DNA of 64,000 bases, from the NCBI GenBank assembly GCA_946902875.1, contig OX336351.1, positions 5,095,142 through 5,159,141 of the forward strand, given 5' to 3'. The translations under genes and the position numbers were made by a program. Below, one piece after another: positions 30,171-40,830 of this stretch. A model generated the notes under the pieces. That model made no database searches. It was not told the origin of the DNA and saw only the letters and a program-made list of their open reading frames with translations. The DNA is from Nematopogon swammerdamellus. Its lineage: Eukaryota > Arthropoda > Insecta > Lepidoptera > Adelidae. Each line of letters starts with the position of its first letter. The first letter of the stretch is position 1.

Positions 30171-30492
30171 TACCGTGTGGGGCCGGTACTTTAAAAGAAT
30201 AGCCCCACTGAATATCTCGCCGTGTATGTCGTAAGAGGCGACTAAGGGATATGACTCCCTTCTTATATTACTAGGTGGTAGGGTTTAACCCGCCCGGGTT
30301 GCTACCACCGCAATGAATGAAAGGTCGGTCGAAACGGCTATGTAAATAGTTTGTGTTTTCCGTCCAGTTCAGTGTAACTGGTACGACCGAAGGGAAGCAC
30401 TGACCTGGCACCAAGTTCACCCGGTGTTATGGGCTGACATCACGGATTTTGTAGGTGATGTAGCCAACCGTGTCAGTTTCCATAAAACAAAA
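30171..30492 (+). repeat. SINE: head 1 plus body A
   Basis: A complete copy of about 322 bp. ACATTG precedes it and AACATTG follows the A-tail, a possible short target duplication. Confidence 0.85.
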
Positions 30493-30509
30493 CATTGCAT
30501 ACAATTTTC

Positions 30510-30800
30510 TTTTCGCGCACTGGGGGCAGTGATTGCATCACTATTTGTCTCTCTCACTATACGCTGGATTTACCGTGGATGAGTACCAATCGGTTCTGCA
30601 GATCTTTCCTCTACAGAACTGGTAAACTCTGGAACGCTCTCCTTGCCCACATATACCCAAATTATAGTCTCGGTTCCTCCAAGAGAGGCGCGAATAGGCA
30701 CCTGTCAGGCCGGAATGGCATTCGCAACTCCCGCGTACGATCGAATGTCCATGGGCGTCGTTAGGCACATTATGGGTGGCTCGGCACCACATGTCGCACT
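30510..30800 (+). pseudogene. LINE ORF2 C-terminal fragment
   Basis: LPWMSTNRFCRSFLYRTGKL then WNALLAHIYPNYSLGSSKRG, the + strand version of the C-terminal LINE pattern, ending in an A-rich tail at 30807. It begins right after the preceding SINE. Confidence 0.7.
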
Positions 30801-30837
30801 TTATATAAAAAAATAATGTAGAATTTTGCACTGTTTT

Positions 30838-30955
30838 CTATGTAATCCGAATGGGTGATTGAGTGAGAGGGGCCGACCTGCCAATGTATGATCTTCGAGA
30901 AAGTACCACGGCTAGCCTCAGCGACTTTTCACGGCCACACCTAGTAATATAAACC
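30838..30955 (-). repeat. SINE body B fragment, reverse
   Basis: TGTAATCCGAATGGGTGATT, GAGTGAGAGGGGCC and CCAATGTATGATCTTCGAGA are a decayed reverse of the 3' end of body B. Confidence 0.55.
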
Positions 30956-31056
30956 GACTCTAGCGTGCTGCAATACCGTTCAATATTGCTTAGCCCGCAT
31001 TCTACTGCGCATATGAGCCAGTTCAGTTTCAGTTCCAGTTTTGCATAATGGATAAA

Positions 31057-31425
31057 GCGGCCGATATCGGCCGCTCCATCGGCAAAAGGTATTTATCGAA
31101 AAAGTATAAGTTAAAGTTTCTAGTAGATGCAAAAAATATGATAGTTCTCACTCAAAATTCTGAGATCTTGGAAACAAAACATTGTGGGCTAAAGCAGTTT
31201 TCTGTGTTTCTAGATGATTATTGAAAATTCTGTTAGATAAAGCATTTGCAATGTACCCTTTTCTATACAGTGGATTTTTTTTATGCTTCGCATATTTTCG
31301 GTTACTTCAACTTTCGCGATGGAAAATTGGTCGATTTTGATTTCAATTGAAAAAAAAAATAGCCTGGCTTAGCCAGGCTTAACTTCGACGAAACGGGCTT
31401 GATGCAAGCCCGTTTCGTCAAAGTT
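31057..31425. other. Perfect palindrome and two adjacent hairpins in unassigned DNA
   Basis: 31057-31074 is the 18-bp perfect palindrome GCGGCCGATATCGGCCGC. At 31361-31379 AGCCTGGC pairs with GCCAGGCT across a 3-base loop. Immediately after, 31381-31401 pairs with 31405-31425 (core GACGAAACGGGCTTG) with one mismatch and a 3-base loop. These could be terminal hairpins of an unidentified mobile element. No open frame lies between. Confidence 0.7.
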
Positions 31426-31680
31426 AATTCGTCGAAGTCATCGCACAGCGCCGTCGGGGTACCGGTACCAAGACCGACAACCCCCTGATACCTCTTCTAT
31501 TACTTATAAATTCTCTAACGGGAATCATTTCACACGTAGCACCGTCTTGTGTCGCGCCCTCACGTCCGCGTATACGAGTGTCGGAGATCGTAGCAGGCTT
31601 CATAATCCGGCAAATGCTGATTTATATTTTTTTAGGGTTCAGTAGGAAAGTTGAAAACGATAATAATATGTGTTATATAT

Positions 31681-31835
31681 GTTATTCCATGGGGAGGCTC
31701 GGAGGAGCTGTTTAACGCGATCCCGCCGTCCCCGTTCCACCTCCGCACCACGCGCACCGGGCAGGGTATGCATCCCTACACGCGGGACTTACCTCGGATA
31801 TCCTATTACTTTAAATCAGCGAAACTTGTATATAA
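31681..31835 (+). pseudogene. LINE ORF2 fragment
   Basis: PWGGSEELFNAIPPSPFHLR then TTRTGQGMHPYTRDLPRI, the segment that normally precedes the RTGKLWN motif in the Jockey/CR1-like LINE ORF2. It stops soon after. Confidence 0.6.
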
Positions 31836-31959
31836 ATAATTGTTTTCCCGGAAACGGCTCTAACGATTTGGATGAAATTTTGTATTTAGATAATGTTTTT
31901 TTTTTTCAAGTTTATCTAGCTAGATAGGTGTAGACGCCGACCGAAGCTCGGTCGCCTAG

Positions 31960-32165
31960 GTGCTATTCTTTATTGAACACCTATTCATACAAATTAGGTA
32001 CATCAGGCGAGCTTAATGCCGGGAGGCATTCTATTCTAACTAACCTTTGGAATGTGAGAGAAGTACGTGCAGGCGAACAAGAATATTTTGTGACAATTTA
32101 TTTAACTGTAAAGAAATATGACAGACTACAAACGAAACCTAATAAATAAAGCGAAGTTTTTACGG
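31960..32165 (-). repeat. Probable LINE 3' region, reverse
   Basis: CTATTCTTTATTGAACACC, AGGCGAGCTTAATGCCGGGA and GGCATTCTATTCTAAC look like a reversed LINE 3' untranslated region with an inner GCCGGGAGGC hairpin. The family is not assigned. Confidence 0.4.
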
Positions 32166-32309
32166 AAGGCCCGCGACCGGCCGTGTAATGTACGTCAATA
32201 TATGAATTAGGATATTAGGAACTCGAGAACCACTTCACCGATTTAAATACGGTTTTCACTGTTACATTCAACACCAACAATTCAATTTCATCTTAGCAAT
32301 CATTCCTTT

Positions 32310-32430
32310 AAAAAAAGGTAGCCGGGAGTGGATGGATGAGAAGAGCGGAAGACCGCGTGTGGTCGCGTGCCTTGGGAGAGGCCTATGTCCAGCAGTGGAC
32401 CGATACAGGCTGATGATGATGATGATGATG
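32310..32430 (+). mobile_element. 121-bp RTE LINE tip with 12-bp target duplication
   Basis: AAAAAAGGTAGCCGGGAGTG to AGCAGTGGACCGATACAGGC and (TGA)n, the last part of the same RTE family as at 16432-16742. It is flanked by AATCATTCCTTT at 32298-32309 and 32431-32442, a perfect 12-bp duplication. Confidence 0.88.
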
Positions 32431-32570
32431 AATCATTCCTTTCAGTATTACATACATCTCTGTATGACACCATGTATTGTGAGAAAGAAAATAGTGAATA
32501 GGATTGTTTTATTTCGCGTGAATAATACGTTAAAATTTTCATACAAACAAATTCACGTAAATTTTAACGT

Positions 32571-33082
32571 AAAAAAACCCCGACCCTTAAAAAGCCAAAA
32601 ATAATTTCCGTTTACTTACTTAAAGGAGTCGGGAGACCGCTAAGTAAATTCCCGCGCAGTTCTGAGTTTTTATATTTTATTTACTTAGCGGTCCCCCGAC
32701 TCCTTTAAGTAAGTAAACGGAAATTATTTTTGGCTTTTTAAGGGTCGGGGTTTTTTAAGGGTCGGGGGTTTTTTAAATTTGTAATTTAACTTTTATTTCA
32801 AGCTTTTTAAAAGAAACCGCATGAAAATCGGTCCACTTTTTGAGATAATAAATTTTTTTATTACCTTATTACTTGATTACTTGATTACAAACATAGCTAA
32901 GAACCATCCCGATTAAATAAGCTTCCTAATAAAAAAAACCGCATCCAAATCGGTCCATCCGTTTGGGAGCTATGATGCCACAGACAGACACACACACACA
33001 CACCCTCACACCCTCTCACACACACCCTCACACACACACACACACACGTCAAACTAATAACACCCCTCCGTTTTTTCGTCGG
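32571..33082 (-). mobile_element. Foldback element N, copy 2, reverse
   Basis: The hairpin is at 32571-32760, with arms sharing the copy-specific GCCAAAAATAATTTCC and TTTACTTACTTAAAG. It is followed by the TTGATTACAAACATAGC region, a (CA)n run (32995-33048) and ACCCCTCCGTTTTTTCGTCG. The CCCCGAC end appears trimmed. The frames over the CA-rich part are low-complexity and not genes. Confidence 0.78.
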
Positions 33083-33256
33083 GCGCGGTGCGATATGATT
33101 ACGCAACGTCGCACACCCGACAACGCAAGTCCTACTTTGACTTTAGCTAGCGCAGCTAGGGTATCCATAGGTCCAGATTTTTCCGGACATGGCGGCAAAG
33201 TAATGCTGCGCAATGCGGTTATACATATACATTAGCTATATGAAATCCTTTTTTTA

Positions 33257-33292
33257 ACCCCCGACGAAAAAGAAGGAGGGGTGTTATAAGTT

Positions 33293-33331
<39 letters not shown>

Positions 33332-33735
33332 TGTCTGTGGCATCGTAGCTGCCAAACGGATGGATCGATTTGGACGCGGTTTTTTTTATTAGGAAGCTTG
33401 TTTAATCGGGATGGTTCTTAGCTATGTTTGTAATCAAGTAATCAAGTAATTAAGTGATAAAAAAAAATTTTATCTCAAAAAGTGGACCGATTTTCATGCG
33501 GTTTTTTTTAAAAAGCTTGAAATAAAAGTTAAATTACAAATTTAAAAAACCCCCGACCCTTAAAAAGTCAAAAATAATTTCCGTTTACTTAATTAAAGGA
33601 GTCGGGGGACCGCTAAGTAAATAAAATATAAAACTCAGAGCTGCGCGGGAATTTACTTAGCGGTCTCCCGACTCCTTTAATTAAGTAAACGGAAATTATT
33701 TTTGACTTTTTAAGGGTCGGGGGTTTTTTAATTAT
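33257..33735 (+). mobile_element. Foldback element N, copy 3, complete
   Basis: About 480 bp from TTAACCCCCGACGAAAAAG through a (GT)n run (33297-33330) to a hairpin, 33546-33624 against 33651-33730, ending GGGTCGGGGGTTTTTTAA. Both arms share the private sequence TTTACTTAATTAAAG. It lies 175 bp from copy 2 in opposite orientation, so the two copies could pair as a large inverted repeat. Confidence 0.82.
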
Positions 33736-36364
33736 TTATTATATGTTTTTTTTTTACTCTTACAACTTATATGTGTGTTATAATATATTTTAAATATGTA
33801 TTAGCTTGAGAGCCAGGCTGTTTAAAAAAATCCCTCTTTTTCTTCGGAAAGTGCGAGGATAGCGCTGACAACGGAATCAAAAGATTTGACAAAATAACTA
33901 CACGAAACACTTTTTAATAAAAATCTGTCCGCGAACCTGTATTATGAAAATGTGAGGCCTTTTTAAATAATGTATGCACCTATAACTTTATTTTATATAA
34001 AATATTGACAATATTTATTTATTCATACAGGAACACAATAATAAAGGGAAATAATTTATAACTAATTAAAACTATACAATATACACTAAATTAAGTATTT
34101 AAATAAAAATGTGAAACAGAAACAGAAAATAATCGAAACGTATTAAAGTATTTCGCAAAAGCAAAGTTTAACCCTTCACTAGAACACCTATTAAATATGC
34201 TTACCTAACTTGAGTCCCATACCTTTTTCGCCGCGCGCAAAAACGAGAAATTTTGGCCCGCCTATGCCTTCCCTATAGTTATATTCTATCCTACCCTTTC
34301 CGCTTATCCATATGATTGTTTCGAGATGTTTTGACTGTAAGGTTATACACTATTTGCGGGCACCGATCCGCCTGGGAAGTTAAGCTGAGGTCCTTACCAC
34401 ACACAACGTCCTAAAATAACAAGACACTTCAAGTGTGAGCCTTTAAGACATCTGCGAATACCGAGCTAGGACAGAAATGTCGCGTTCTGTTTAATGACTT
34501 CACTTCCTTCCTATTTTTGGCACTTCGGCATCACTATTAATTGGAGAATATAATTAAATATATAGTATTTATAACGTAACGTAAATATAACGATACATAA
34601 TTAAAATTTTACGCGAAAGGTATCCGTGAATGAAATCATTGTATACACTTGGTTTCATCGATTTCAATGCTCGAAGTACATTTCTGATATGATTAATTAT
34701 TACGATCGGGCAGATCGTATGCAACTCGGCTTTCGACCTCGTCATGCTTGGTTTAATTACTTTTCGCCGGTACACAATATAAAAATATATATACACAGCT
34801 CGTTCTTCGGCCTCATCCTGTTTACTTCAAGCGAGTACAGCAGCGTTCTTCATACTCTTGTCCCCGAGCGGCTCGCCTCTGTTCCCGGAACGCTTTGACT
34901 CGGTATTTGACCTCGCTCTGTTTCCTTACCTACTAAGATAATTTAAAAAAGCAAAGCACGCGAAAGCGCTGGCAAGTTCACGTTATCTACATCTGAATAT
35001 TGATTTATGTCCCAATTCTGTGTCAGAGTGAGTGGACTGAAATTCTCAACTCACCCCCTATAAATAAAACATGTGACACAAAATGCCACCACACCAAAAC
35101 AACCCGAATACCAGTAGTGTGAACATTTCTCAAGGCCATGAATATGGAATATGCTTCTGGGTTGCATTTGAATGTCGAAACTAGCTCTCGCTGCAGGTAT
35201 ATATACTATGTATACACATAATATATATACTAGTATCGTTACTTGAATTGAAAGCGTTACCGTGTGAGAGAGTTAGTACCACCACACCGCCCTGCCGCGC
35301 TGCCATCGCTCCGCTCGTCTTATTATTATAGTTAATTGGGTGAAAAATTAAGTTCTCTTTTGTATTAAATTGTGAAAAGGCAGCGACGTCGTCCAATTTG
35401 CTTTGTAATGCCTTTGAGCGAATATTATACGTTAAATTGTTTTGAAAATATCTTCCTCGCATTCGCTGGTTTCATAGTATCTCGGTACTTAAGGCGCCAG
35501 CTCGTTCGATAGATCATAATGTGAAGCCAGCCACCGGTGATTTTTGTTAAACGAAATCGCTTTGATGAAGGAAGTCATCATTAGCATTAAGAAAGTTGAC
35601 AATTTGTATTCTACTCAAGCCAGTTCATAAATTCCATTCGCAAACAAAATATTTGTAGTTGTTATTTCCGAATTGCTTAATATAAGGGTATAAAATGAAA
35701 TCCTTCAATAATTAACGAACTAAGCTACCTACCGCCGGCGCTAAAACTTGCCAAGGACACCAAGTGTCCCTAAATTATCTGAATTGAACTATTTATTAAA
35801 TTGAAACTCTTCTTTTCATTAGACAAAACTATATCATAAACAAAGAACTAGGCACGTCAATAACTTCCCTAACGAAGGCACTCAATTAAATACCTGAAGG
35901 CTTCTAGCTTTAGGCAATCGTTAACCCTTTGACCTTGTTGCCAGAATCGGCAGTCCGGTCGCGTAATGCCTAAGATCTAGCTTTTAGATTTCCTACCACT
36001 TTGGCTGACTCGAGTTCTTAGATTCACGTCTTGAGTTCGGAACGACAAATTGATTTATTAATGCTTATTCGTCACAAATTCTAGTTTAGCTAGCAAAAGA
36101 AATATAGAAGTTTTTTTTTTGTCACATACAAATAATAGGTAGAATTGAGAGTAATATTGATAGTTTGGAAGATTTTTGCAGAGTTATTTTTGCGAAAAAA
36201 ATTAATAAAAAATATTAAGGCCATGGCGATATTTCATGATAGTATGTAAACTGGCTATGACTGTTGGAGTTTTCAAAAGGAATGCGTTTATGGGTTTTGG
36301 AAAATAATACCATACTCAAACTTAAAGCATCTCATTATGCAAACTAAGCTTTGCCAGATACTAG
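33736..36364. other. Long unassigned stretch, probably intron
   Basis: 2.6 kb with no coding exon, SINE or LINE body recognised. 34010-34150 is A/T-rich and resembles a reversed LINE 3' tail (TTTATTTATTCATACAGGAA). The - strand frame 35181-35462 (93 codons) and frames near 34626 carry no domain I know. A GC-richer patch is at 34800-34920. Confidence 0.4.
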
Positions 36365-37080
36365 AGATATACTCACGGAGATAGATAGAGGAATGACTAC
36401 ACTTGCTGTTAATCGGAAGATAGACGAAGATATTTAGATAGGTTTACGGAGATAGATGGATATAGACTTTCGAATATAGATAGAGGGATAAATTACACCG
36501 GTTTTTGACCGAAAGATAGACTTACGGAGATAGATAGAAATCGTTTTTTCTTATGGAAAACGCGACATGTGGCAGCGTTACAACTACTATGTGTCTAACG
36601 ATATGCACAGACATTCTGTAATGCATATGGATTACGAATGCCATGCCAGCTTGGACAAGCACCTTTTCACGACCCTTTTGAAAACTCCAAGCTGTACTAA
36701 ATAATAGGAAATAAATGGCCAGGCTTTTTTTAAAGAAATCCAGCATGGGTGGCTGCATGAAATCTAGCATCAGTCGAATAAAGTTATTCAGGTACAGCCA
36801 TTAACACCTCACCTCTCGAAACCACACTCATTGAGGCGCCAGGCTAAGAGGTGGACGAAAAGGTCATCAGACAATTTGTTCATACGTCTTATGAAGACAC
36901 CTAAGTTGTAGCAGTCAGGAAACACAGACTTTCGGCGATACATGCCATACTTATTTATATTATACCGGCTTATAACCAAAAGATAAAATTATGGAGACAG
37001 ATAGAGATATACTTACGGAAATAGACACATAGATTTACAGAGATAGATAAATATAAACTAACGGAGATAGATAGATGGAT
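36365..37080. repeat. Degenerate GATA-like minisatellite split by LINE fragments
   Basis: 36365-36540 and 36965-37080 are built of variants of TTACGGAGATAGATAGA / GGATATAGACTT repeated about every 24-40 bp. Both halves end near TTTGACCG. Between them lie a reverse LINE ORF2 tail (36541-36715) and a LINE 3' tail (36737-36950), which interrupted the array. Confidence 0.6.
36541..36950 (-). pseudogene. Two LINE C-terminal/3'-tail fragments, reverse
   Basis: 36541-36715: GCGACATGTGGCAGCG, GGTTTAC-like and ACGACCCTTTTGAAAACTCC, a decayed RTGKLWN-type tail. 36737-36950: CAGCATGGGTGGCTGCATG, CCTCTCGAAACCACACTCA and TTCATACGTCTTATGAAGAC, a TARxWN-type tail. Confidence 0.55.
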
Positions 37081-37684
37081 GACTTGCGCGGGCCTTTGAC
37101 CGCATTCAAACGAATAATGCATTATTAACAGATTATTAGCTGTATTTAATGCCGTCCATGTTGATAACAAGCACAGTTGCCTACCTATCGAGTTGTTATT
37201 CTCTCGACCGCCGCGGGCTTAGCCCCCCAAGTTTTTGGACGTGCCCGCGAACTCACTAAAAGGTCGCGGCGGAGAAAGTTCTAAGTGGACGCTTTATTGG
37301 ACTTCCAAGCGAGGACTAAGAGCGAAACATACGAGGGAATGTGGCGAGATTACGAAGGCCGATCTTGAGTAAATGCACGATAAATTTGCAAGGACGACTT
37401 AAATGCGGAGGTAAGCGATAAAGTAGGCTCTTAATGGGCACTTGGGCGTGCTTAACATTCTCCGAGATAGTGGTTGTGTAGCGTATCCTGCCTGCTACAC
37501 TAACCTACACTAAGTTGATTATTTAATCATCGATTCAGCGCTTTGCTTATGTTACTCGAAGTAGGTAGTTACTTCATTTATATTACCAGTAGCAGTAGTT
37601 TTTGCTTTATTTATGTTTTCTCCGCTCGCATTTTCTCTCATTTTGAGCACTTGCGCTGCTAGTGTTCATACGAGTGTATGTTTG
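37081..37684. other. Unassigned DNA
   Basis: 37195-37300 is GC-richer (CGACCGCCGCGGGC) but has no recognised element or exon. Confidence 0.35.
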
Positions 37685-38009
37685 TACCGTGTGGGGCCGG
37701 TACTTTAAAAGAATAGCCCCACTGCATCTCTCCCCGTGTATGTCGTAAAAGGCGACTAAGGGATATGACTCCCTTCTTATATTACTAGGTGGTAGGGTTT
37801 AACCCGCCCGGGTTGGTACAACCGCACTGAATGAAAGGTCGGTCGAAACGGCTATGTAAATAGTTTGTGTTTTCCGTCCAGTTCAGTGTAGCCGGCACGA
37901 CCGAAGGGAAGCACTGACGTGACACCAAGTTCACCCGGTGTTATGGGCTGACATCACGGATGTTGTAGGTGATGTAGCCAACGGTGTCAGTTACAATAAA
38001 AAAAAAAAA
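37685..38009 (+). repeat. SINE: head 1 plus body A
   Basis: A complete copy of about 325 bp, close to the apparent consensus, from TACCGTGTGGGGCCGGTAC to a 13-base A-run. Confidence 0.87.
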
Positions 38010-38374
38010 TATATGTGTATTTTTTATCTCTGTTCCCGCACCAAAATGGTAAAAAAGGAAACCTTTATGATAATTCGATGTCCATCTGTCCGTTGGTCTG
38101 TCTGTCCGTATGTCATAGCAACTTAACTTCTAAACGGTTAGTCCTAGAAATTTAAACAAGGTGTGATCGGCTGACATCATGAGAAAAGATAATGTAGCCA
38201 GCTATGCCAGATCCCATAGTGCAAGAAAAAAATACTATTGCATGAATGCTCACCGCTCTTTGCTTAAAAGTATAGGAATATATTTTCTCATTCGGTCGAA
38301 CAAAGCGCCGACGACCACAAGGTCTCTGCAAAAGTTTACTTTTTGAAATTTTTCACCGCAGCTCGCGTCGCAAC
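38010..38374. other. Fragment resembling repeat E, then unassigned
   Basis: 38045-38160 has AAGGAAACCTTTATGATAAT, GTCTGTCTGTCCG and TTCTAAACGGTTAG, typical of the inner part of repeat-E-like sequences. The rest shows nothing. Confidence 0.35.
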
Positions 38375-38728
38375 TAGAGTTACCACCCACCGGGAATGAC
38401 CCGGACAATCCGGAATTTCCACACCTTCTTCACTACATAGATTGCATAGCATACTGTTACCAAATCACACTTCAGCTCCGAAATATCCTCAGGGTCCCGG
38501 TATAGGAGTTTACTTATATAAAAAATACAAGTTGTATTGTAAAAAATATTAAAAGTAATGTACACATTTATTCTTGGTTGAACAGTAATTCATAAATATA
38601 TTATGTACTTTATTAAAGTTTTATTTAAAACCTACCTAAAACAGGTTTTAGGTTCAGGGCAACAACTGTGTCAAGCAAGCTGCTGCTATTTTATCCGGGA
38701 ATGAACCAAAGGATAGCTGGTAACCCTA
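38375..38728. mobile_element. hAT-like MITE candidate
   Basis: Left TAGAGTTACCACCCACCGGG and right GCTGGTAACCCTA are imperfect inverted ends like those at 10340 and 15941, and CCCGGACAATCCGGAAT inside recalls their CCGGACAT motifs. The flanking octamers GTCGCAAC and ACCGCAGC agree in only five positions, so the duplication is doubtful. Confidence 0.42.
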
Positions 38729-39088
38729 ACCGCAGCGCGCGATACATTCATGAGAGTGGAAAATCGCATTTTTTTTTTGTTTCTCTCGCGATACTTTTCC
38801 CTCCATTTTCCGTGCCTTTTCGTCCCGCTTCCGTACCGTTGCAAATAAATTAAGCCGAATTAAAAAGTTGTACCATACGCCAACGGACAACTGACCGAAT
38901 TAAAACTGGACAAAGAAGACTTTGCCCATCGCGCGTTCGCATAGTTTTACTTTTTATTTTTTTATTTTTTTCATGTGGTCGTGATGTAGTTTTTACGGGA
39001 TTTAACGAGATACAAGGGCATTTCTATAGTGTGAGCCGTCGAAAGGTCCCGGGTGTTTTGTATTTGAATATTTTCAGTGTGCACATGC
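38729..39088. other. Unassigned DNA
   Basis: No feature recognised; T-rich runs at 38768 and 38953. Confidence 0.35.
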
Positions 39089-39273
39089 TACAGATGTTTT
39101 ATCTCACGAGCGCGGGTGAGCCATACTTGTAGTTGTAATGCGTATAGACACGCGCTCCTGTGTGTGTGTGAGTTTGCTAACGCTACCTGTACTTACGCAT
39201 GCAGGAGCGCATGTCTATACGCATTACAACTACAAGTATGGCTCACCCGCGCTCGTGAGATAAAATATCTGTA
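39089..39273. mobile_element. Palindromic MITE H, copy 1
   Basis: 185 bp, TACAGATGTTTTATCTCACG...GTGAGATAAAATATCTGTA. The arms are about 70 bp, 39089-39160 against 39200-39273, and nearly perfect. They include GCGGGTGAGCCATACTTGTA and its complement. The TA edges fit a TA target. Diverged relatives are at 59510-59706 and 60806-60935. Confidence 0.8.
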
Positions 39274-39399
39274 CTAGTACCGTATAGACGGAAAATGATC
39301 GAAGACTAGTACATATCTAATACTTAATAATGGTTGTTTAATAATAAAAATGCACTTTATACCACTTAATGCGTGGCAAGGGCGGGCTTATTGCAGGAG

Positions 39400-39600
39400 G
39401 AAATTTGCTCTAGTAAACCCGGTGGATCTACATTTTTACATGGAATCTGAACCATGGAGCAGCGGGTGAAGGTATGCACGTAATTTTTTTCGAATCAGAA
39501 AAAAACTCATTGGTAAACGCCGGTTGGATTCAAACCTCGGACCTCTCGCAAGAGAAGCCGACGCCCAGACCACTCGGCCACACGCGCCGCCTTGTTTAGT
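39400..39600 (-). repeat. SINE with tRNA-like head, compact copy, reverse
   Basis: On the - strand: GCGTGTGGCCGAGTGG with a good A box, GGTTTGAATCC as a one-change B box, ACCAATGAGTTT, AAAAAAATTACGTGCATACC, TGGTTCAGATTCCATGTA and ACCGGGTTTACTAG. This copy shows the tRNA head joined directly to the downstream module, unlike the copy at 21143. Confidence 0.7.
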
Positions 39601-39635
39601 TGTTATTTTTGTAGAAACATTTTCAGTTTTACCAG

Positions 39636-39923
39636 GCCTCACGCACTCTATGTACTTACGCGCGCTAACTACCTACGGCCCGGCGGGCCGCCGGCGGTCT
39701 ATTTCAGTAGCAATTCGTCAGCTGCGCGAAACATACCTACACGCTCGCCCACGAAACTGCGCGCAGCTGCAAAGCAATAATGCACTTTACACTCGATCGT
39801 TTAGGTACATTTTCGCACGCAGCGATTGGCGACGTGAAGCAGTAGGCTATTAAAGCCGAAGGTATGGAACTTTTTCTATGGAGTGATTTATCTGTTACGA
39901 AGTAACTATTAAGTAATCTGTGG
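39636..39923 (-). mobile_element. MITE F relative with GC-rich extension, reverse
   Basis: 39776-39923 is the reverse of MITE F (CACTTTACACTCGATCG to AAGTAATCTGTGG). 39636-39775 (CCTCACGCACTCTATGTACT through GCCCGGCGGGCCGCCGGCGG) is matched beyond F at 59336-59477, so the fuller element is about 290 bp. Confidence 0.6.
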
Positions 39924-40045
39924 TTTTACTTTATGTGTGTAGGTAGATAGATAGATACATACACGGGATCCAGAGTTAGACGTTCTCGCTTCCACCAGTA
40001 GTTAACTTTAGTAAGTACTTACCACCGGTAGTTAAGGGTGTTTTT

Positions 40046-40440
40046 TAGGGTTCCGTATCCGGTACGGGACCCTATTACTAAGCCTGCCCCGTCTGTCTGT
40101 CTGTATGTCTGTCTGCCCGAGGGCTGTATCTCTTAATACTAATAAACCGTATCTAATAAACCGTAATAGGTAGCCCGTTTCACAGAATATGTGTTATTAT
40201 GGCCGATATCACAACAAATAATAAAAATAAGAAAAAGTAAAAAATTCACGGGGTTTCCATAGAAGAAACTAAAAAGTGTATGCGCGTCATCTACTAACAG
40301 TATGAAGCATTTTAACTAATCACGAATTTTAACTAATATGAAGCATTTCATAATACACGCCATCAATGGCGTGAGTGGCGCTGACCATGACATGGCGATA
40401 CGGAACCCTCAGCGCGAGTTTGACTCGCACTTGTTTTTAT
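40046..40440 (+). repeat. Dispersed repeat E
   Basis: From AGGGTTCCGTATCCGGTACG, CTGTCTGTCTGTATGTCTG and CAGAATATGTGTTATTATGG to GCCATCAATGGCGTGAGTGG, ATGGCGATACGGAACCCTC and GAGTTTGACTCGCACTTG. A near-complete inverted copy is at 58812-59167. The ACTCGCACTTG end is ubiquitous in Lepidoptera; the class is uncertain. Confidence 0.7.
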
Positions 40441-40465
40441 AACAATATTGCCTGCTTGTTAGGCC

Positions 40466-40830
40466 TCCGTACCTCAACAGAAGAAAAAACGGAACCCTTA
40501 TAGCATCACTCTTCGTGTCTATCTGTATGCCTGTCACAGCTTATTTTGCCCGGATCTACTGGACGAAAAAAAATTTAAGTTGGTACATATTATACAGAGT
40601 TTGATGACCCAATCACGGACGGGACAAATTTTGTGTCATATCAATGAAAAGTAATTAAATAATAAATATACCATTTAAAAAGTGAAAAATGAAGATGGAG
40701 AGGGTGACCAACCCCCCCATTCTTAATTTTTCACTTTTGCGCTACAAGGAACGTGTTTTTTTTTTCAACTTTTTTGTTGTGTGGAAACCTCGGCGCGCTA
40801 GTCCGACTCGCACTTGGCCAGTTCCTTTTA
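40466..40830 (+). repeat. Second dispersed repeat of the E type
   Basis: Starts GGCCTCCGTACCTCAACAG, has CGTGTCTATCTGTATGCCTG and AAAGTGAAAAATGAAGATGG with its inverse TTAATTTTTCACTTTTGCGC, and ends GTCCGACTCGCACTTGGCC. The ends match repeat E, while the middle differs. Confidence 0.55.

Noticed and set aside
32897..33235. Frames rich in Val/Cys or Thr/His
   Set aside because: Translations of (CA)n/(GT)n inside the foldback element; low complexity only.
35181..35462. 93-codon - strand frame in a repeat-poor region
   Set aside because: No domain, no splice or start evidence; left as unassigned.
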